Positions 23,565 to 35,139 of a DNA stretch of 64,000 bases are shown here, in pieces. The notes below the pieces were generated by a model, which ran no database searches, was not told where the DNA came from, and saw nothing but the letters and a program-made list of their open reading frames with translations. The DNA lies in NCBI GenBank assembly GCA_963681505.1, contig OY811989.1, positions 3,093,314 through 3,157,313 of the forward strand. The letters are read 5' to 3'. The position numbers and the translations under genes are program-made. Position 1 is the first letter of the stretch. Every line of letters begins with the position of its first letter. The stretch is from Eunapius fragilis (lineage: Eukaryota; Porifera; Demospongiae; Spongillida; Spongillidae).

Positions 23565-23804
23565 CATTGGGTGTTCGATTATAAGACCAAAAAGTGCCAC
23601 TATCGATTGGTCTAAAATTGATTAAGAACCATGGTGGGTTACTTTACACCCTACAAATTGGTTTTGGTTTAGTGAACAAGAAATATACGGTACGTACCTT
23701 CTTACTTGTTATAATCATAGATGCAAAGTAAACCACCATGTTTCTTAGTCAATTTTATACAATCGATAGTGGCACATTTTGGTCTTATAATCGAACACCC
23801 ACTG
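23565..23804. mobile_element. Tc1/mariner-type MITE (240 bp, TA target)
   Basis: Inverted ends of about 78 bp: CATTGGGTGTTCGATTATAA at 23565 and, in reverse from 23804, CAGTGGGTGTTCGATTATAA. They remain highly similar through TGGTGGGTTACTTT. Each end is bounded by TA (23563-23564 and 23805-23806), the Tc1/mariner target. The central spacer is about 85 bp with no coding capacity. Confidence 0.9.
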
Positions 23805-23914
23805 TATCCATAAAACATTTGAACGGCATTCCGTTTGAACCCTTAACTATATTCTGTAAGGTAGTCGCACTGCAAGAAAGTATTTTGAACCTTTCATTGT
23901 TGAGATGTAGCTGC

Positions 23915-24140
23915 AGAAAGTGTAGCTAAAGGAGGTGTAGCTGCAGAATGTGTAACTGAAGATGGAGGTCTAGCTGCAGTAGGTGTAGCTGCAATAGGAG
24001 GTGTAGCTGTAGTAAGAGGGGTAGGTGTAGCTGCAGTAGAAGGTGTAGGTGTAGCTGCAGTAGGAGGTGTAGCTGCAGTAAAAGCTGCAGTAGGTGTAGC
24101 TGCAGTAGGAGGTGTAGCTGCAGTAGAAGGTGTAGCTGCA
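23915..24140. repeat. Minisatellite, 18-bp unit GGTGTAGCTGCAGTAGGA
   Basis: About twelve variable copies of an 18-bp unit with 6-bp sub-repeats. The alanine/threonine-rich minus-strand reading is a consequence of the unit length. Confidence 0.9.
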
Positions 24141-25381
24141 GTCAAATGTTAGCTTTGTCTTATGTTTTGACATGGTTTGCGTACTTCCAATAAGGTCAAT
24201 CGTAACCAATCAATCACACATGTGTCTGAGTTTCAGAAACAAAATATATCCATGAACTAAACATACTAACATACTTAAGAATATAAATTATTAACTCTTG
24301 ACTTCAATGATTTCATGCGTTATGAGTTGACCACAATTCTAACCACTTATGTAAACAATGACTATTATCCTTTTCTATGTAAGAGCCTTTATGACCTTTT
24401 TTTTAACATGCACAGCTGGCATCTATCGCTACCCTCCTATCTTTCAAATTCAGCTTAGGAGCAGAAAAGTAAGTGCCAATATCAATTTGAAGCATAGATT
24501 TTACTACCAATTATAAACGGACACTTTTCTCATTTTTTCTTCATGATTAAATATTCCTGTGCCTAATTTAGTAACATCAACTATAGCTGGATGTTTGTGC
24601 ACATAACATGAGAATTTCATCTCTCCTGCCAACATGGGTGTATATACAAATGGCCTAGGTGGATACATCAGTCCTACTGACACCGCTACTAGTCCACAAT
24701 TGAATGAAGGAAATATTTCTATAGTTTTCATGTCTCAGTGCCGGTCACTACAAATCTGTGACTGAACCTGGAAAAATTGATAGAGCTAGGGTTCATAGTA
24801 TATCATGGCAGCTAGTGGTTCTTGCCGAATTATATAAAACAGCATTGGCTAGTGTTCCGTCATTGCACGGGGATACCATTTAGTAAAAAATTAACGTTTG
24901 TGCTTATTGTTATGCCTGATAACAATTTTGGCTATTACTTTGAATGAACACAGTAGTCAGTGTACTTAGTGAATACGTCTTTGTGCTATCATGTGTGTAT
25001 ACAAGTATATAGTACATTACGCCAATGCGAAAGGTATTTTTATGCGTCCAGCTTGCTTAGAGGCCCACATGCAGCCTTGGCTCTGCTGGAGCTAGAAGCT
25101 CCTTCATTGGCAACATGCGTCTTTGCTTCGTGACCCTTACTTGCATTTGCAGACTTGCGCACACAGGCTACAGGATGTTGGCTTGGCTGGTTGCTGCAGG
25201 TACGCGAGTGGGTAAATAAAAGAACATGATATGTTGGTCCACTAAAAAAATGTCGAGACCCGGCCACCAGTTAGCGCACATGAAACTGTGAAGGCTGGGC
25301 CTGGCTATATAATGTTATCAGGTCTGCTTGCCTCTGTTTCAAGTACACATTTGTCGTCACGTCTGAGGCAGAGCATGATTG
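24141..25381. other. No gene supported
   Basis: Two 75-codon minus-strand frames (24504-24731 and 25040-25267) show no recognisable domain. Nothing else was found. Confidence 0.35.
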
Positions 25382-25735
25382 TGACGATCGAGATCAATGA
25401 TTGATGTGCAGGGGGAAAAAGCGATGACCAGAATTGCCGTGGTCTGGGCACGAAACAGTCAACAACTCATTAATGCCGTCGGGTTCCGATGACCACATTT
25501 CCAGTTCGCCGATGCGGATTACTTGGCATGGAACCGGTTCGGGAAGGCTAAAATGTTATGCAACTTTAGATACCACTTTTTTTTTTTGACCTGGTTATTT
25601 TGCCTACATGACCATATTTGGAAACATTTGATACATCCTTTTTTTGTTGCGGTCATTTGACCCCCAATTATTTCTAGATACAAACCCACCATTTGTTTTT
25701 GGTACACCTTATTGGTTTGATATACTTTTGTCCGC
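25382..25735 (+). repeat. Dispersed repeat, copy 2
   Basis: Same orientation and order as 11060-11374, with about 30 extra bases near the start and a few internal bases (TTATTTCTAGA region). The right limit is at TTTTGTCCGCA in both copies, after which the flanks differ. Confidence 0.85.
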
Positions 25736-26533
25736 AACGGATTGCCATAAAAGGCAAATACAAATCCAAGAACAGCTGGAGTCTTAGAAGTCTACTGATT
25801 GATGACTGTGTTGCTGTATTGCTTGTTTTGCACGAGTCCAGATGCATATAGGAGTTTTTGAATGAGCTTCTGTACCCGCCAACTTTTTCAAGCAGCTCAT
25901 CAAGTGTTATTTCTATTTCAGATGATTACCTGGATTGGACAAAGCACACGTATACAATACAAATGGAGTCTCGATTATAGGAGATGATAGTTATTGTCAT
26001 TGCAGAGCGGTTTGTGTCCATGCATGCACTCGCGCTATGGGTGCAGTTCCCGTAATAGCTAGTACAGGACCACTGCATATTACAGATCTACCATGCATAG
26101 TGTATAAACAAAAGAGGTGCAGGTAACTGGTTGGTCCGCGAGCCTAATAACGAGAGCTGGTGAAAACAGTCCTCTTTCGTATAGTGGAATCCTCTTTCTA
26201 TGGCGGGCATTTACCAGTCACAAACTTTACACCTGATTTTGTATTCAGGTTAGATGCGCGTATTTTATATAGAAAAACCACCCAAAAAATCATATCCTAA
26301 CAGTATTTGCCTATGCACAGAAGTATCACCCATCTGTCACCATTTATAGTATTAACTTCCCACATTTACCAGATCTTGTAAGCACTTCTCCATCACACCT
26401 TGCCAAATGGTTAAAAAACACTTAACATTTCGTCTTGAAGATATCTCATAGCAGAAAGCTCGGTCATGGCAGCGATGTCGTCGGAACTTCCATTCTTTCT
26501 GCTGTCACACGCCAATCTCAAAAGAAAGAATTA

Positions 26534-26830
26534 CACAGCCAGCTTTTTTTACCAACGAATCACGTGCGTAATGATTTCGCCAGTGATTCGTGGGCGATAT
26601 CGCAGGCGTAACTGAAGCGTTAGGCGACGGACGTGATTCATCTTTATGAGTCGTAAATGATTCGCTCGACCAAGACCACGCCCAAAATGAAGTAGTGCCG
26701 TTACAGCTTCAAAATGAATCGGTTGTGATAATTTAGTTTGATTCGGTCGAAAAAGCAAACGTCACTGTTACGGCGCTTAGTAATCACATGCGATTCTGTT
26801 TTATTAATACCTCATATTAACTCGGTCGGA
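26534..26830. repeat. Left end and subterminal GATTCG repeats of the Plavaka element
   Basis: After the CACAGCC terminus, the motif GTGATTCG/CGAATCAC or a close variant occurs about eight times in both orientations. Such arrays are the usual binding sites of CACTA-superfamily DNA-binding proteins. Confidence 0.7.
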
Positions 26831-27316
26831 TTCATTGTACGAACACCAGCACGCACCCACGGGCTAGGCGTTCTTATTGAAACATTTAAGCTCACATTCT
26901 GTGATCGCTAACAGCATAATCAGGACCACAGGCATTCACAGCTGTGTAAAAGAGGTGTATCTAACAGGTTTATTTTATTATCGCTTAGGATTATGTTTGA
27001 CCCATATTAAATACCACAGTGGTGCACGGGTATTATAAGCTTGTTATCCTGCATGTCAATTCACCGCTAAATCAAGTTGTATACTATCAGAAGCACTGCA
27101 GCGCGAGTAACGGCCATTGGCCTTCGGAAGCATTATAGTTGCACGATGCAGTATGTTGTTGTACTTATTTCATAGAGGTAATGATGATTCATTGAAAAAA
27201 AAAAAGGAATACAAGAGAATATATATGGAATAATATATAACTAAGATGAAGGTTGATCTGACAGAGTATAAATGGGTCCAATCAATAGGAAGTGAACATG
27301 CGCATGCATGGCGTCA

Positions 27317-28394
27317 CTATAGTGCACGTGCCTCCTCTAAGCCCTCCATGGTGTCAACTAATATACCTGGACCACAATGAGCATAGTCAAATGCATCATC
27401 ATCTTCTTCAATCCCAACCCATTCATCCTCAGTAATGGACTGAAAGTACTTATCCAGCCATTGCCTGAACATCTTATGATTTGCTTGCTTTTTAGAGCTG
27501 CAGTGACGAATGAAGGTTCTCTATGCAGTGAAGGAACATGCATGCATGGGATTGTAATAATGTAATATTCTACTTTATCAGGCTGCTTGTAACTTACAAA
27601 AAGTGCCAGGTGGCGTCTGTACAATACCAGGTTTACCTCCTGACTTCCATTCATACTCGCAATGATGTTATTAGCAAGTTCTTTCGTTGACATGTTGCAG
27701 GCTACTGGAAACGGATGTATTCCCAAACACTGCCAAAAATATGACATAATTTAATTACATTAACTACACAAAACAACATACTTTTCTCCGTTCATCAGTA
27801 CGGAAATCTGACAATTTGGCAGTGCAGAAGCGAAATGCTGCATCAAATTTATGTCGTTCGTCATTAACCACTTGCTGTGTCAATACCGTTGTGACTGCAA
27901 CCTAACTTGCACATGCACACGTATACGATAGCAAGTAAATAACACAATGATTGAATTACCCTGATATCATCTTCTGTCGTTTCTCTCCGTAACGAGCTGC
28001 AGAACAACTTGGCTACCTCAATCTTCAGTAGTGCCTGTATTAATTGGTCCTTTTATAGGAGAAATAAAGTTGCAAATTTACTACATACTTCATATCGACT
28101 CCCTCGAATCGTAAATGAATCTTTCATGTTCTTTTTAATAAGCTCGGTGAGGTCATCCAATGACTTTTTGGTCTCTTTCAAGGCGGTCTCTATATTACGG
28201 AGTCGTTGATCCACCTGATTGTGTTGATCAGCAAAGTTACGCAATATTCGGCTCAGATCGCTACCAGCAGCCGTGGAACCACTCGCTGAGGCTGAGCTCG
28301 AGAACGCTTCCATTGGTCCATTGGAAGCGTTCTCTACGAGCTCAGGGTTTGGAATCCCGGTAGTCCTTGGGTATGGAGGAAGGGATGTTGCCAA
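27317..28394 (-). CDS. Accessory protein of the Plavaka element (coiled coil, acidic C-terminus)
   Basis: Open through about six exons with consistent phases. The first (28394-28089) has a Ser/Ala-rich leader followed by a predicted coiled coil (RNFADQHNQVDQRLRNIET, then KKSLDDLTELIKKNM). The second starts at 28034 (ALLKIEVAKLF) and the third near 27890 (VLTQQVVNDERHKFDAAFRF). The next, upstream of about 27727, begins CLGIHPFPVACNMSTKELA. The last exon has FRQWLDKYFQSITEDEW and a run of Glu/Asp, ending at the stop 27317-27319. No in-frame stop or frameshift was found, in contrast to the adjacent transposase. The start lies 118 bp from the divergent transposase start. A role as a DNA-binding or regulatory partner, like plant TnpA-type proteins, is inferred from position only. 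No domain was recognised. Confidence 0.6.
28265..28345. repeat. Palindrome inside the accessory gene's first exon
   Basis: GAGCTCGAGAACGCTTCCA is followed after 8 bases by its near complement TTGGAAGCGTTCTC...GAGCTC, making a stem of about 20 bp within coding sequence. Confidence 0.85.
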
Positions 28395-28512
28395 AAAACT
28401 ATCGCAACTTGCAGTTTCTTGTTGTCAGCTTGAACTCGTTAGCGAACCACTTTGTCTTGGTGGGCGTGGAAGGTCCATTTCTGGGTGACTCGTCTCACGT
28501 GACTGATTTGAA
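28395..28512. promoter_or_regulatory. Shared 118-bp divergent promoter region of the Plavaka element
   Basis: This is the whole interval between the start codons of the minus-strand accessory gene (28394) and the plus-strand transposase (28513). Promoters for both must lie here or within the neighbouring untranslated sequence. No clear TATA box was seen. Confidence 0.45.
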
Positions 28513-28536
28513 ATGGCCGAACGGTTTTACTGTGCT

Positions 28537-28539
28537 TTA
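28537..28539. other. Target site duplication TTA of CACTA element A
   Basis: TTA at 28537-28539 is repeated at 35701-35703, flanking the inverted ends. It is the ninth codon (Leu) of the interrupted zinc-finger exon. Confidence 0.9.
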
Positions 28540-28559
28540 CACAGGAAAAAATTTCTCAT

Positions 28560-29030
28560 TCCCAACCATGGTTTTATCTTGGGTTTTGATCTATTCCCAT
28601 TCCCAACCATGGTTTTCATTCCGAATTCCGTCAATAGTTAAAAAAAATCCCAGATGGGAATGAAATTACCATCTACGGAATATGTATATTCCCGGATGGG
28701 AATGAAATTACCATCTACGGAATATGTTAATCTCAACCCAGAAACAGCAATTCAATGGTTTTTTTATAAATCGGACATGGATTTTTCGTATCCATACTGG
28801 GTTTTTCGTATCCATACTGGGTTTTTCGGAAAACCATTTAAATGTTTCCTGTGATCGAAATGTAAATTCCAATCTGGAAAAAATATTTCCAGATAGCACT
28901 TCCATTAGTGGAATGGTTTTCCGAAAACCCAGTATGAATACTAAAAATCCATGTCCAATTTATAATAACCCATATTAACATACATGGGAATTTTTTCCCA
29001 TCCGGGAATTTATACAAACCAAATAAGTAT
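28560..29030. repeat. Left subterminal repeats of CACTA element A
   Basis: Several short repeats occur. CATTCCCAACCATGGTTTT-type is seen twice. A GATGGGAATGAAATTACCAT unit is repeated at about 28655 and 28697. A TTTTTCGTATCCATACTGGG unit is repeated at about 28785 and 28803. GGAATTTATTCC-like inverted motifs also occur. Such arrays are expected binding sites for the element's own proteins. Confidence 0.75.
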
Positions 29031-29174
29031 TACAATTTTACTTCCACGGTGCATGCTCGGTTACTATCTGCACTTGTATTTCCTATAATGGAGTCACTTC
29101 ATTCCAAGCACAGAAAGCATTTTTATAATGTTGTCTACATTAGCTATATAGAATATGTGGTACATGTTTGTACA

Positions 29175-32100
29175 TTATGCAACCCAATAGTGTCCTATAA
29201 ATTGTCCTTTTGCTGTTCCTAGGATTGACGACCAGTGTACTGTCTCCTGCAACTTAAGTCTTTTGTATGTTGAAGCAGATATGCTTGGGTCATTTCCATA
29301 GAAGTAGACCTGGCAAGTGTTAGAGTTCTTGTTAACTGACTGTATATGTGCAAAGTATACTTCATTCCCGATGGTGCCACGAACATACACCATATCACCA
29401 GCCTCAGGGAAATGTGGCACAATTACAGCCTCTTTGTTCAGTGATATGAAGGGTCTTTGATGATCTATAACCACATACATATATGGATCATGCAGGTGAT
29501 CAGGATCAGGAAACAGCATCACTTTCCTAACAATGCATTTGCATGGGGAAAAAATCATAGATGAAGTGGGCTCAACAAATGGGTTTTCACGGCTTGCATG
29601 AATTCTGGAGTCACCAGTTTCTGTCACAGATTGAGCATATTCCTCTCCTTTTAGAAGCAAATGATACTCTTCTTCAATGTTAACAGCTAAGATTGCATCT
29701 ATCTTGGCTACAGATAATTCACCTGCATCATCCATCACAAGGACGTGTTCACCAACACGATACAAAGTACCTCCAAAACCATGCTGTGACATGTAAATGC
29801 TGGGAACTTGTATCACAGCAAGGGTAAAATTTATTGGTTGTTGCTTTTTCAAGACACGAAAAACTTCTGTTACTTCATGTGTGGAAAGTGAAGTGTATTT
29901 CTTTCCCCCAACTAAGATTGATTGAAATGCCACATCTCTATGTTTTGCCATGGTAACTGCTTCACAAATAGTACTTGCATGAACATATCCCTGTTAAGAA
30001 AATTCATTTTACAGTGTGGATAATTTTATTCAATTAACTTACTGGGAAATAAGAAGTATTTAACTTCATGGAACTTTGCACATTTCCACTGTGAAACTTA
30101 AGGAATTCTCTTAGGCATTCTGAATTTGAGAATGAAAACTCCATGTTTCGGTTATTGGATGACCTAATCACATAACCATGTACTGCTCTTTCAAAAATGT
30201 AACACCAGTAATTGTCTGGGCTTGAAAAGCGTTTGATATCCTCAGGGTAATGTATCAGGTTATGCAGTGTTACGACACAACTCTTTAGGCCCTCAACTTC
30301 TTCAGTGAGGATGTTATGCCTGAGAATTAACTGCTTAAGAAGTTGAATATCATCATCAGACCAACCGCTTCGTCCTGTTTGGAAGATCATTTCAGTTATG
30401 CGAACAATTAGTACCCACGCATGATACTCATCATCAGGTAGGATTCCTCCTAGTACATACTCTGATGCTGGATAGCAAAATTTCTGCAACTCTTCTGCCT
30501 TCCAAAACCCTAATCGCTTGGTAACTGAGGTTGGAAGTCTGCCATCCTTAAGTTCTAAAGCATGTGCATGTGATTGTAGAGAACACTGGTTTATCTTGTA
30601 ACATGATTATGGTTTCAATATATGATATTGTAGAGAACGCTGGTATATCTTAAGCTAAGAATTAACTAGCTTATTATACAAGTGTCAATTTATGTGCCAA
30701 CATATTAAGCTAAAGTTAGCAATGTACCGGATGTCCATGGAATGGCTGCCAGTCTTACATCAATTTCATTTCTAGACAAAATTCCAGCTTTAAAATACCT
30801 CTGAAGATGGTGATGAATAATGTTAAGGGTAATATCATGCATGGCATCAAAAGTGAGATCCTTTAAAATATTGAACCCATAAGCAGCGTAGAGTCGGTGC
30901 AGTATGGAGAGACCAGTGAAACCACTCTCTCGTGCCATAGTAGCATGTACTGTAGGCCGATCCTCACATTCGATGTCTTTCATAGTCTGCACAAACATAT
31001 TCAGGTCTCTTTCAGCACTTGGGTATCTGCTGTGATATCTGTAGTTACCATAGTAATAGTGGGTTGACTCTGAACCTTGGGTACCTGTGGGATATTGTGA
31101 TGCATTATGTCTGAAAAAACAATGTTCATACCAACAACATTGCAACGTCTGCAGGGTCGAACTCCTCCTTGGATAAATTTTCCAACCTGAGCTTGAGCAG
31201 GGTAGTCCCCAGTCCACAGTAGTAGAATGCACCGTATTACTATCTTTCCAGGGGGAAGTCCTTCAGATGATCCGGTGTATTCAACCTCAATGCCTAAAAA
31301 AAATCTTTTATGTGATGTACACAGCCACCTCCATTACCATTTACAAATAAATCCTCTAATTCTTTAACAAGAATCTCCAGAAATGGATCAAGAGATATTG
31401 GACACTTATTAGGCAGTAGATAGCTTGGAACAAATCCAGAGACATACAACTCTTCTGTACTGCATCGATCAGACTTTTTCATTGTGGCAATTGACACCTC
31501 AATAGCTCCTGTAAATTAGTACACTAAAGTTAGCCAGCATGCGAGCTAATAATAACTACTCACCACAACTGTGTTTGCATGATGTGCTGAAAGGTTGCCA
31601 CCCATCCCAATGGCCTATAAGAGCAACGTTTCTAGGATCTCCACTAGTAACTTTGGGTTTGTGCTCAAACCGTAAGTAGCAATTAGGACACTGAATAGAT
31701 ATGCTGCATTCATAATGCTCTTCAATGTGTGTTTCTGGTGAAAGCCCTAATTCATCCTTGATTGATTGACTGCCCACAACTTGCTTGCAGTTTGGGCACA
31801 AAGCTGGTAAAACCCATCTTGCTTCAGGGTTCCAAAACCATGAAAGTTCTTTGAACCTTTCTCCATCCCATATTTCATTCCGAGCAAAAAGAACTTCATT
31901 ACTGAGCCAGTGATCTCTCTCCTTCCAATGAGCCATCATCTTCTCACAGAAGTGAGGATTGCTGCACCATCTCCTTATTTTATCATGTAGGTTCAAATAA
32001 TAGTAAGTTAATTGACCTTTTTGCCCACAGTTTCTATTGATAGAAATGATAAGTTGCCAAATAAACATGAGCCATGCATTTATGTGTTATGAATTCATGG

Positions 32101-33013
32101 TTAAAGAAAACATACATTAGCCCGGCAGGGTAGCTTAATCATGCAGTTTAACTACATAGCTGACACATAATGCTGCATGTTACATGTATGAATATACAAC
32201 TGCATATATACGCTGCAAATCAGCTAGCAATTACTTTTTACATACACCAACTCACTTGCACAGTTCTTCTGGTGAATTTGTGATATCATAGCAGCATGGA
32301 TGCTCTCTATTGAGACAAATCCAATACTGAATTACCTCAGTGTACCCTTCACCAGATAGCAACGAGATGCAATCTTGCCACGTTTTTGGCCAGTACTTTA
32401 TGACATTTGGGTCACCTTTGCAGTATAGATCACGACCGTAGTTTAAAACTTTCAAAAAGTGAGCTCGTGATGACGAAAATTCACTTTGAATCTTCATTGC
32501 TCCTAAAACTGCTTCTCGAATAATGCATTTGATTTTATGATCAACGACCGTTCCTTGCATTCGCTCAGCATTTTCAATAGGAAATGATGCATCTTCATTT
32601 TGCAGAGTACATTCTATTCCTCCCGCGCAGAAATCCTCAGCCTCAAGCATTGTTTCCACATCGCCGGAGTCGGTAGCAGTGATGAAGGGCGACGATTGGT
32701 TTGCGCGGTTCGCTACTGTGGCGATCTCCCAGCTGCAGGCCTCAAGCTCGTCACCTGACATTGTTTTATCATCAGAAACAACGTTCGATATACACATAGG
32801 CATTTCAGGAATGACGAGTGATGACGATGGGCTGGCTGTGAAAGCTAAGTTCGATGCACATTCGGTAGCGATTACCCAATGCCTGTATTCAGTAGATCTC
32901 GACACTGCTCTACCATTGCACATCCCACAAGGGCAGTGAGAATGCACGCTGCGCATGTCTGAGCACCTACAGTATATGATGTCTTCCCTTTTCCACGTTA
33001 ACGTTGCACTCAT
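29175..33013 (-). CDS. CACTA-superfamily (TNP2-like) transposase, seven exons, open throughout
   Basis: Exons read from the minus strand: 33013-32256, 32033-31564, 31508-31338, 31293-31132, 31084-30728, 30554-30043 and 29990-29175. All phases agree, giving about 1081 residues with no stop. Exon 1 has a zinc-like start (SHCPCGMCNGRAVSRST). Exon 2 has a FWNPEARW block and two CxxC pairs (LCPNCKQ, QCPNCYLRF). Exon 4 has ILLLWTGDYPAQAQVGKF and CRRC. Exon 5 contains GFTGLSILHRLYAAYGF and FDAMHDITLN, the region where the core DDE residues lie in this superfamily. Exon 6 has VVTLHNLIHYPEDI and FSSPDNYWCYIFERAV (DUF4218-like). The C-terminal exon resembles a chromo/BAH-like beta-rich tail but is unassigned. 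It would act in the nucleus on the 28540/35700 ends. The Met at 33013 was chosen because it begins the conserved reading; an upstream Met exists at 33046. Confidence 0.82.
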
Positions 33014-33123
33014 CTTTATTGTATGTTGCTTCCTGCGCATGCGCAATTACGTTTCCAGATCAGTGAGCGTGTAAACGCCGGTGCCTGTATATCGGATCGA
33101 GATATCGTCGACTTTTCAATCTC
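33014..33123. promoter_or_regulatory. Divergent promoter interval of CACTA element A
   Basis: The 110 bp between the two divergent start codons (33013 minus, 33124 plus). The sequence includes TGCGCATGCGCAATTACG, a palindromic CpG motif (TGCGCATGCGCA) of the kind bound by NRF-1 in animals. Confidence 0.5.
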
Positions 33124-34946
33124 ATGGCAGTTAGCGAAGACGAAGTAGCGAGTTGGAAGTTTGAGGAAACAGTGGAATGGGCGCTCAAGCAATACAATTC
33201 ACATGTTGCACATCGCTTTGAAGGTACATTGATAAATTCATGCTTTGTTCCGCTCAGTGTGTGAAATCATCACTGTAGATGCTAAACAAATGTGAAATCA
33301 TCGCATTTTGACCACTAGCTAATGAAGTGTATTTAGGGTAACGGTGTGCACCCTATCGCGCTTGCCGATCGCGATCCCCTAAATAGTACATTCATACGTA
33401 GGCGTAGGATTCTTTACCAAGGTTTGACATGGCACTTTTAGAGCCTGGCATGGTGTGCATTTGCGCGCGTAAAAAGTATCAGTTTGGAGGGCGGGCGCAG
33501 TCGCTGCTTCACACGTCCATATTACCTGGTGTGAATTAACTGCAGCTTGGTGCATGGTGTTCTTTGATCTTTCAGAGCAAGAAATAGATGGTGAGACACT
33601 ACTAATGTTATGCAAGACAGGGACAACAGATCAACTTAAGGCATGTGGACTGGAAACTGTCAAAGATCAACTAAAGCTAAAAAGACTGATTCAGGGTTCA
33701 GAGAATACAAGTGTGGTGGCAGTAACAGAACAAGTGGCTTGCGGTACAAATTGCATTGAATTAAATAGAAAGCTGTCTCTATGTGAACTGGGGAAGATCT
33801 CACCAGAAGATAGAAGGATCTATCTTATGATGTAATGCAGCATGTATATTTTGTGCACCGCTGTGCTAATACATTATGTTCAATTAGGCGTAATAAAGTT
33901 CGCAAGGCTGTATACGATACCTGGAAGGGCAACAGTATTCCACTATTTAAGACTGACAGTGCTGAGTGACAAAAACTGGAAGAGCTTGCTGCAACACTAA
34001 TCCCAACTTGCAAAACAAAATATTTTGGAGAACGTGCAATAAGGCAGCATATCTTTGATTCACTGACTGAGAAAAAAAGAAGAATAAGGAAAGGGGTTGA
34101 CTACACTAAAGTAAGTATGTGTGAGATATGTAAAATAGACATTAAATTACTTACAGTGATTATCATGCAGCAACCTAATGATTATAATGATTATATCATG
34201 CATATCAATATGGGCTGTATTTGTTTTGCAACCCAATGAGTGTTGTTCAGTAATAATTGTCACAATTTACCATGCACACTAGCCACGCATACGTAAAGCT
34301 ATTGCTAAAGATACATCTTCATCAGTTGGTGTCACAAATGCAAGTAAGTTCAACAAATTACTGTAAGTTAGCATTGAATGCAGGTAAACAAGTGATGTTG
34401 TATGCATGATATTCAGTACATTATAATTCTACTCACATTATATATATAGCTACTGCTCCAGCCATCACTTCGCACGATCTCACTGAAGTTCAATGCTTGA
34501 AGATTGGTGAGTATAATCATAATATACCATTAAAATATATGCACATATTTATTTATTTTTGTACAGCCACAGCTCAAGTTTCACCTTCTTGTGACCCCAC
34601 TCCTGAAGTTCATTGCTTGAACACAGGTGAGAAGAATTATATAAGTATTAACCAATTTTAATTATTCTTTTTAGACCTACTATCAGTAAAAAGTGCAGAA
34701 GTAATTGTGCTTCAAGCTTTTGGTGTCCATTTCCTGAAAGAAGTAACCAGGCAACAACTTGTTAGAGCTATCAACAATCATCTTCCTCAAAATGCTGAGA
34801 GGAAAGCACTTCTCACAGCACCAAAGACATCACTGCTTAAGCCACTTGCACAGGGTCTTCTTGCCAAGAAAATTATTCAGATTAACTCTGGAGCTGATGT
34901 CTGTGATCTGACAAGAGATGACATTTTGGTTAGTGGGGTGCTTTAG
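33124..34946 (+). pseudogene. SAM-domain accessory gene of CACTA element A, one in-frame stop
   Basis: Exon 1 (33124-33223) and exon 2 (33576-33831) join in phase. Together they encode a SAM-like domain: WKFEETVEWALKQYNSHVAH, then EIDGETLLMLCKTGTTDQL and KDQLKLKRLI. Exon 3 (33888-34110) continues RNKVRKAVYDTWKGNS and LTEKKRRIRKGVDYTK but has TGA at 33967-33969, possibly a CpG change from Arg. Small exons follow at about 34283-34344, 34451-34507 and 34566-34625. The last exon (about 34676-34946) has a helical block (FGVHFLKEVTRQQLVRAIN). SAM domains mediate protein oligomerisation. In a divergent pair with the transposase, a DNA-binding or scaffolding accessory role is inferred. The stop means either a truncated SAM-only product or a dead gene. 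Confidence 0.62.
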
Positions 34947-35139
34947 TACATGCAGCATTCACTGGACAACACAACTTACTGGCATTGATTCGATTGTTTT
35001 TTCAATATTGAGGTGCACTGATTGGTGATCAAAATTGATATGACATCATTGAGAAGTAGATTGTGATTATGTAACCAGGGTGAGATTGACGAGGTAGAAA
35101 TTGTTCTGTTGTGTGGAATCTAAGGAAATCTGAGAGGAT

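Noticed and set aside
23894..24209. Ala/Thr/Pro-rich or Tyr/Cys-rich protein
   Set aside because: Different frames of an 18-bp minisatellite, all open for trivial reasons.
26531..26536. 3-bp TSD for the outer Plavaka element
   Set aside because: Left TTA and right TAC do not match as 3-mers. Only TA is shared next to the ends, so a 2-bp duplication is the safer reading.
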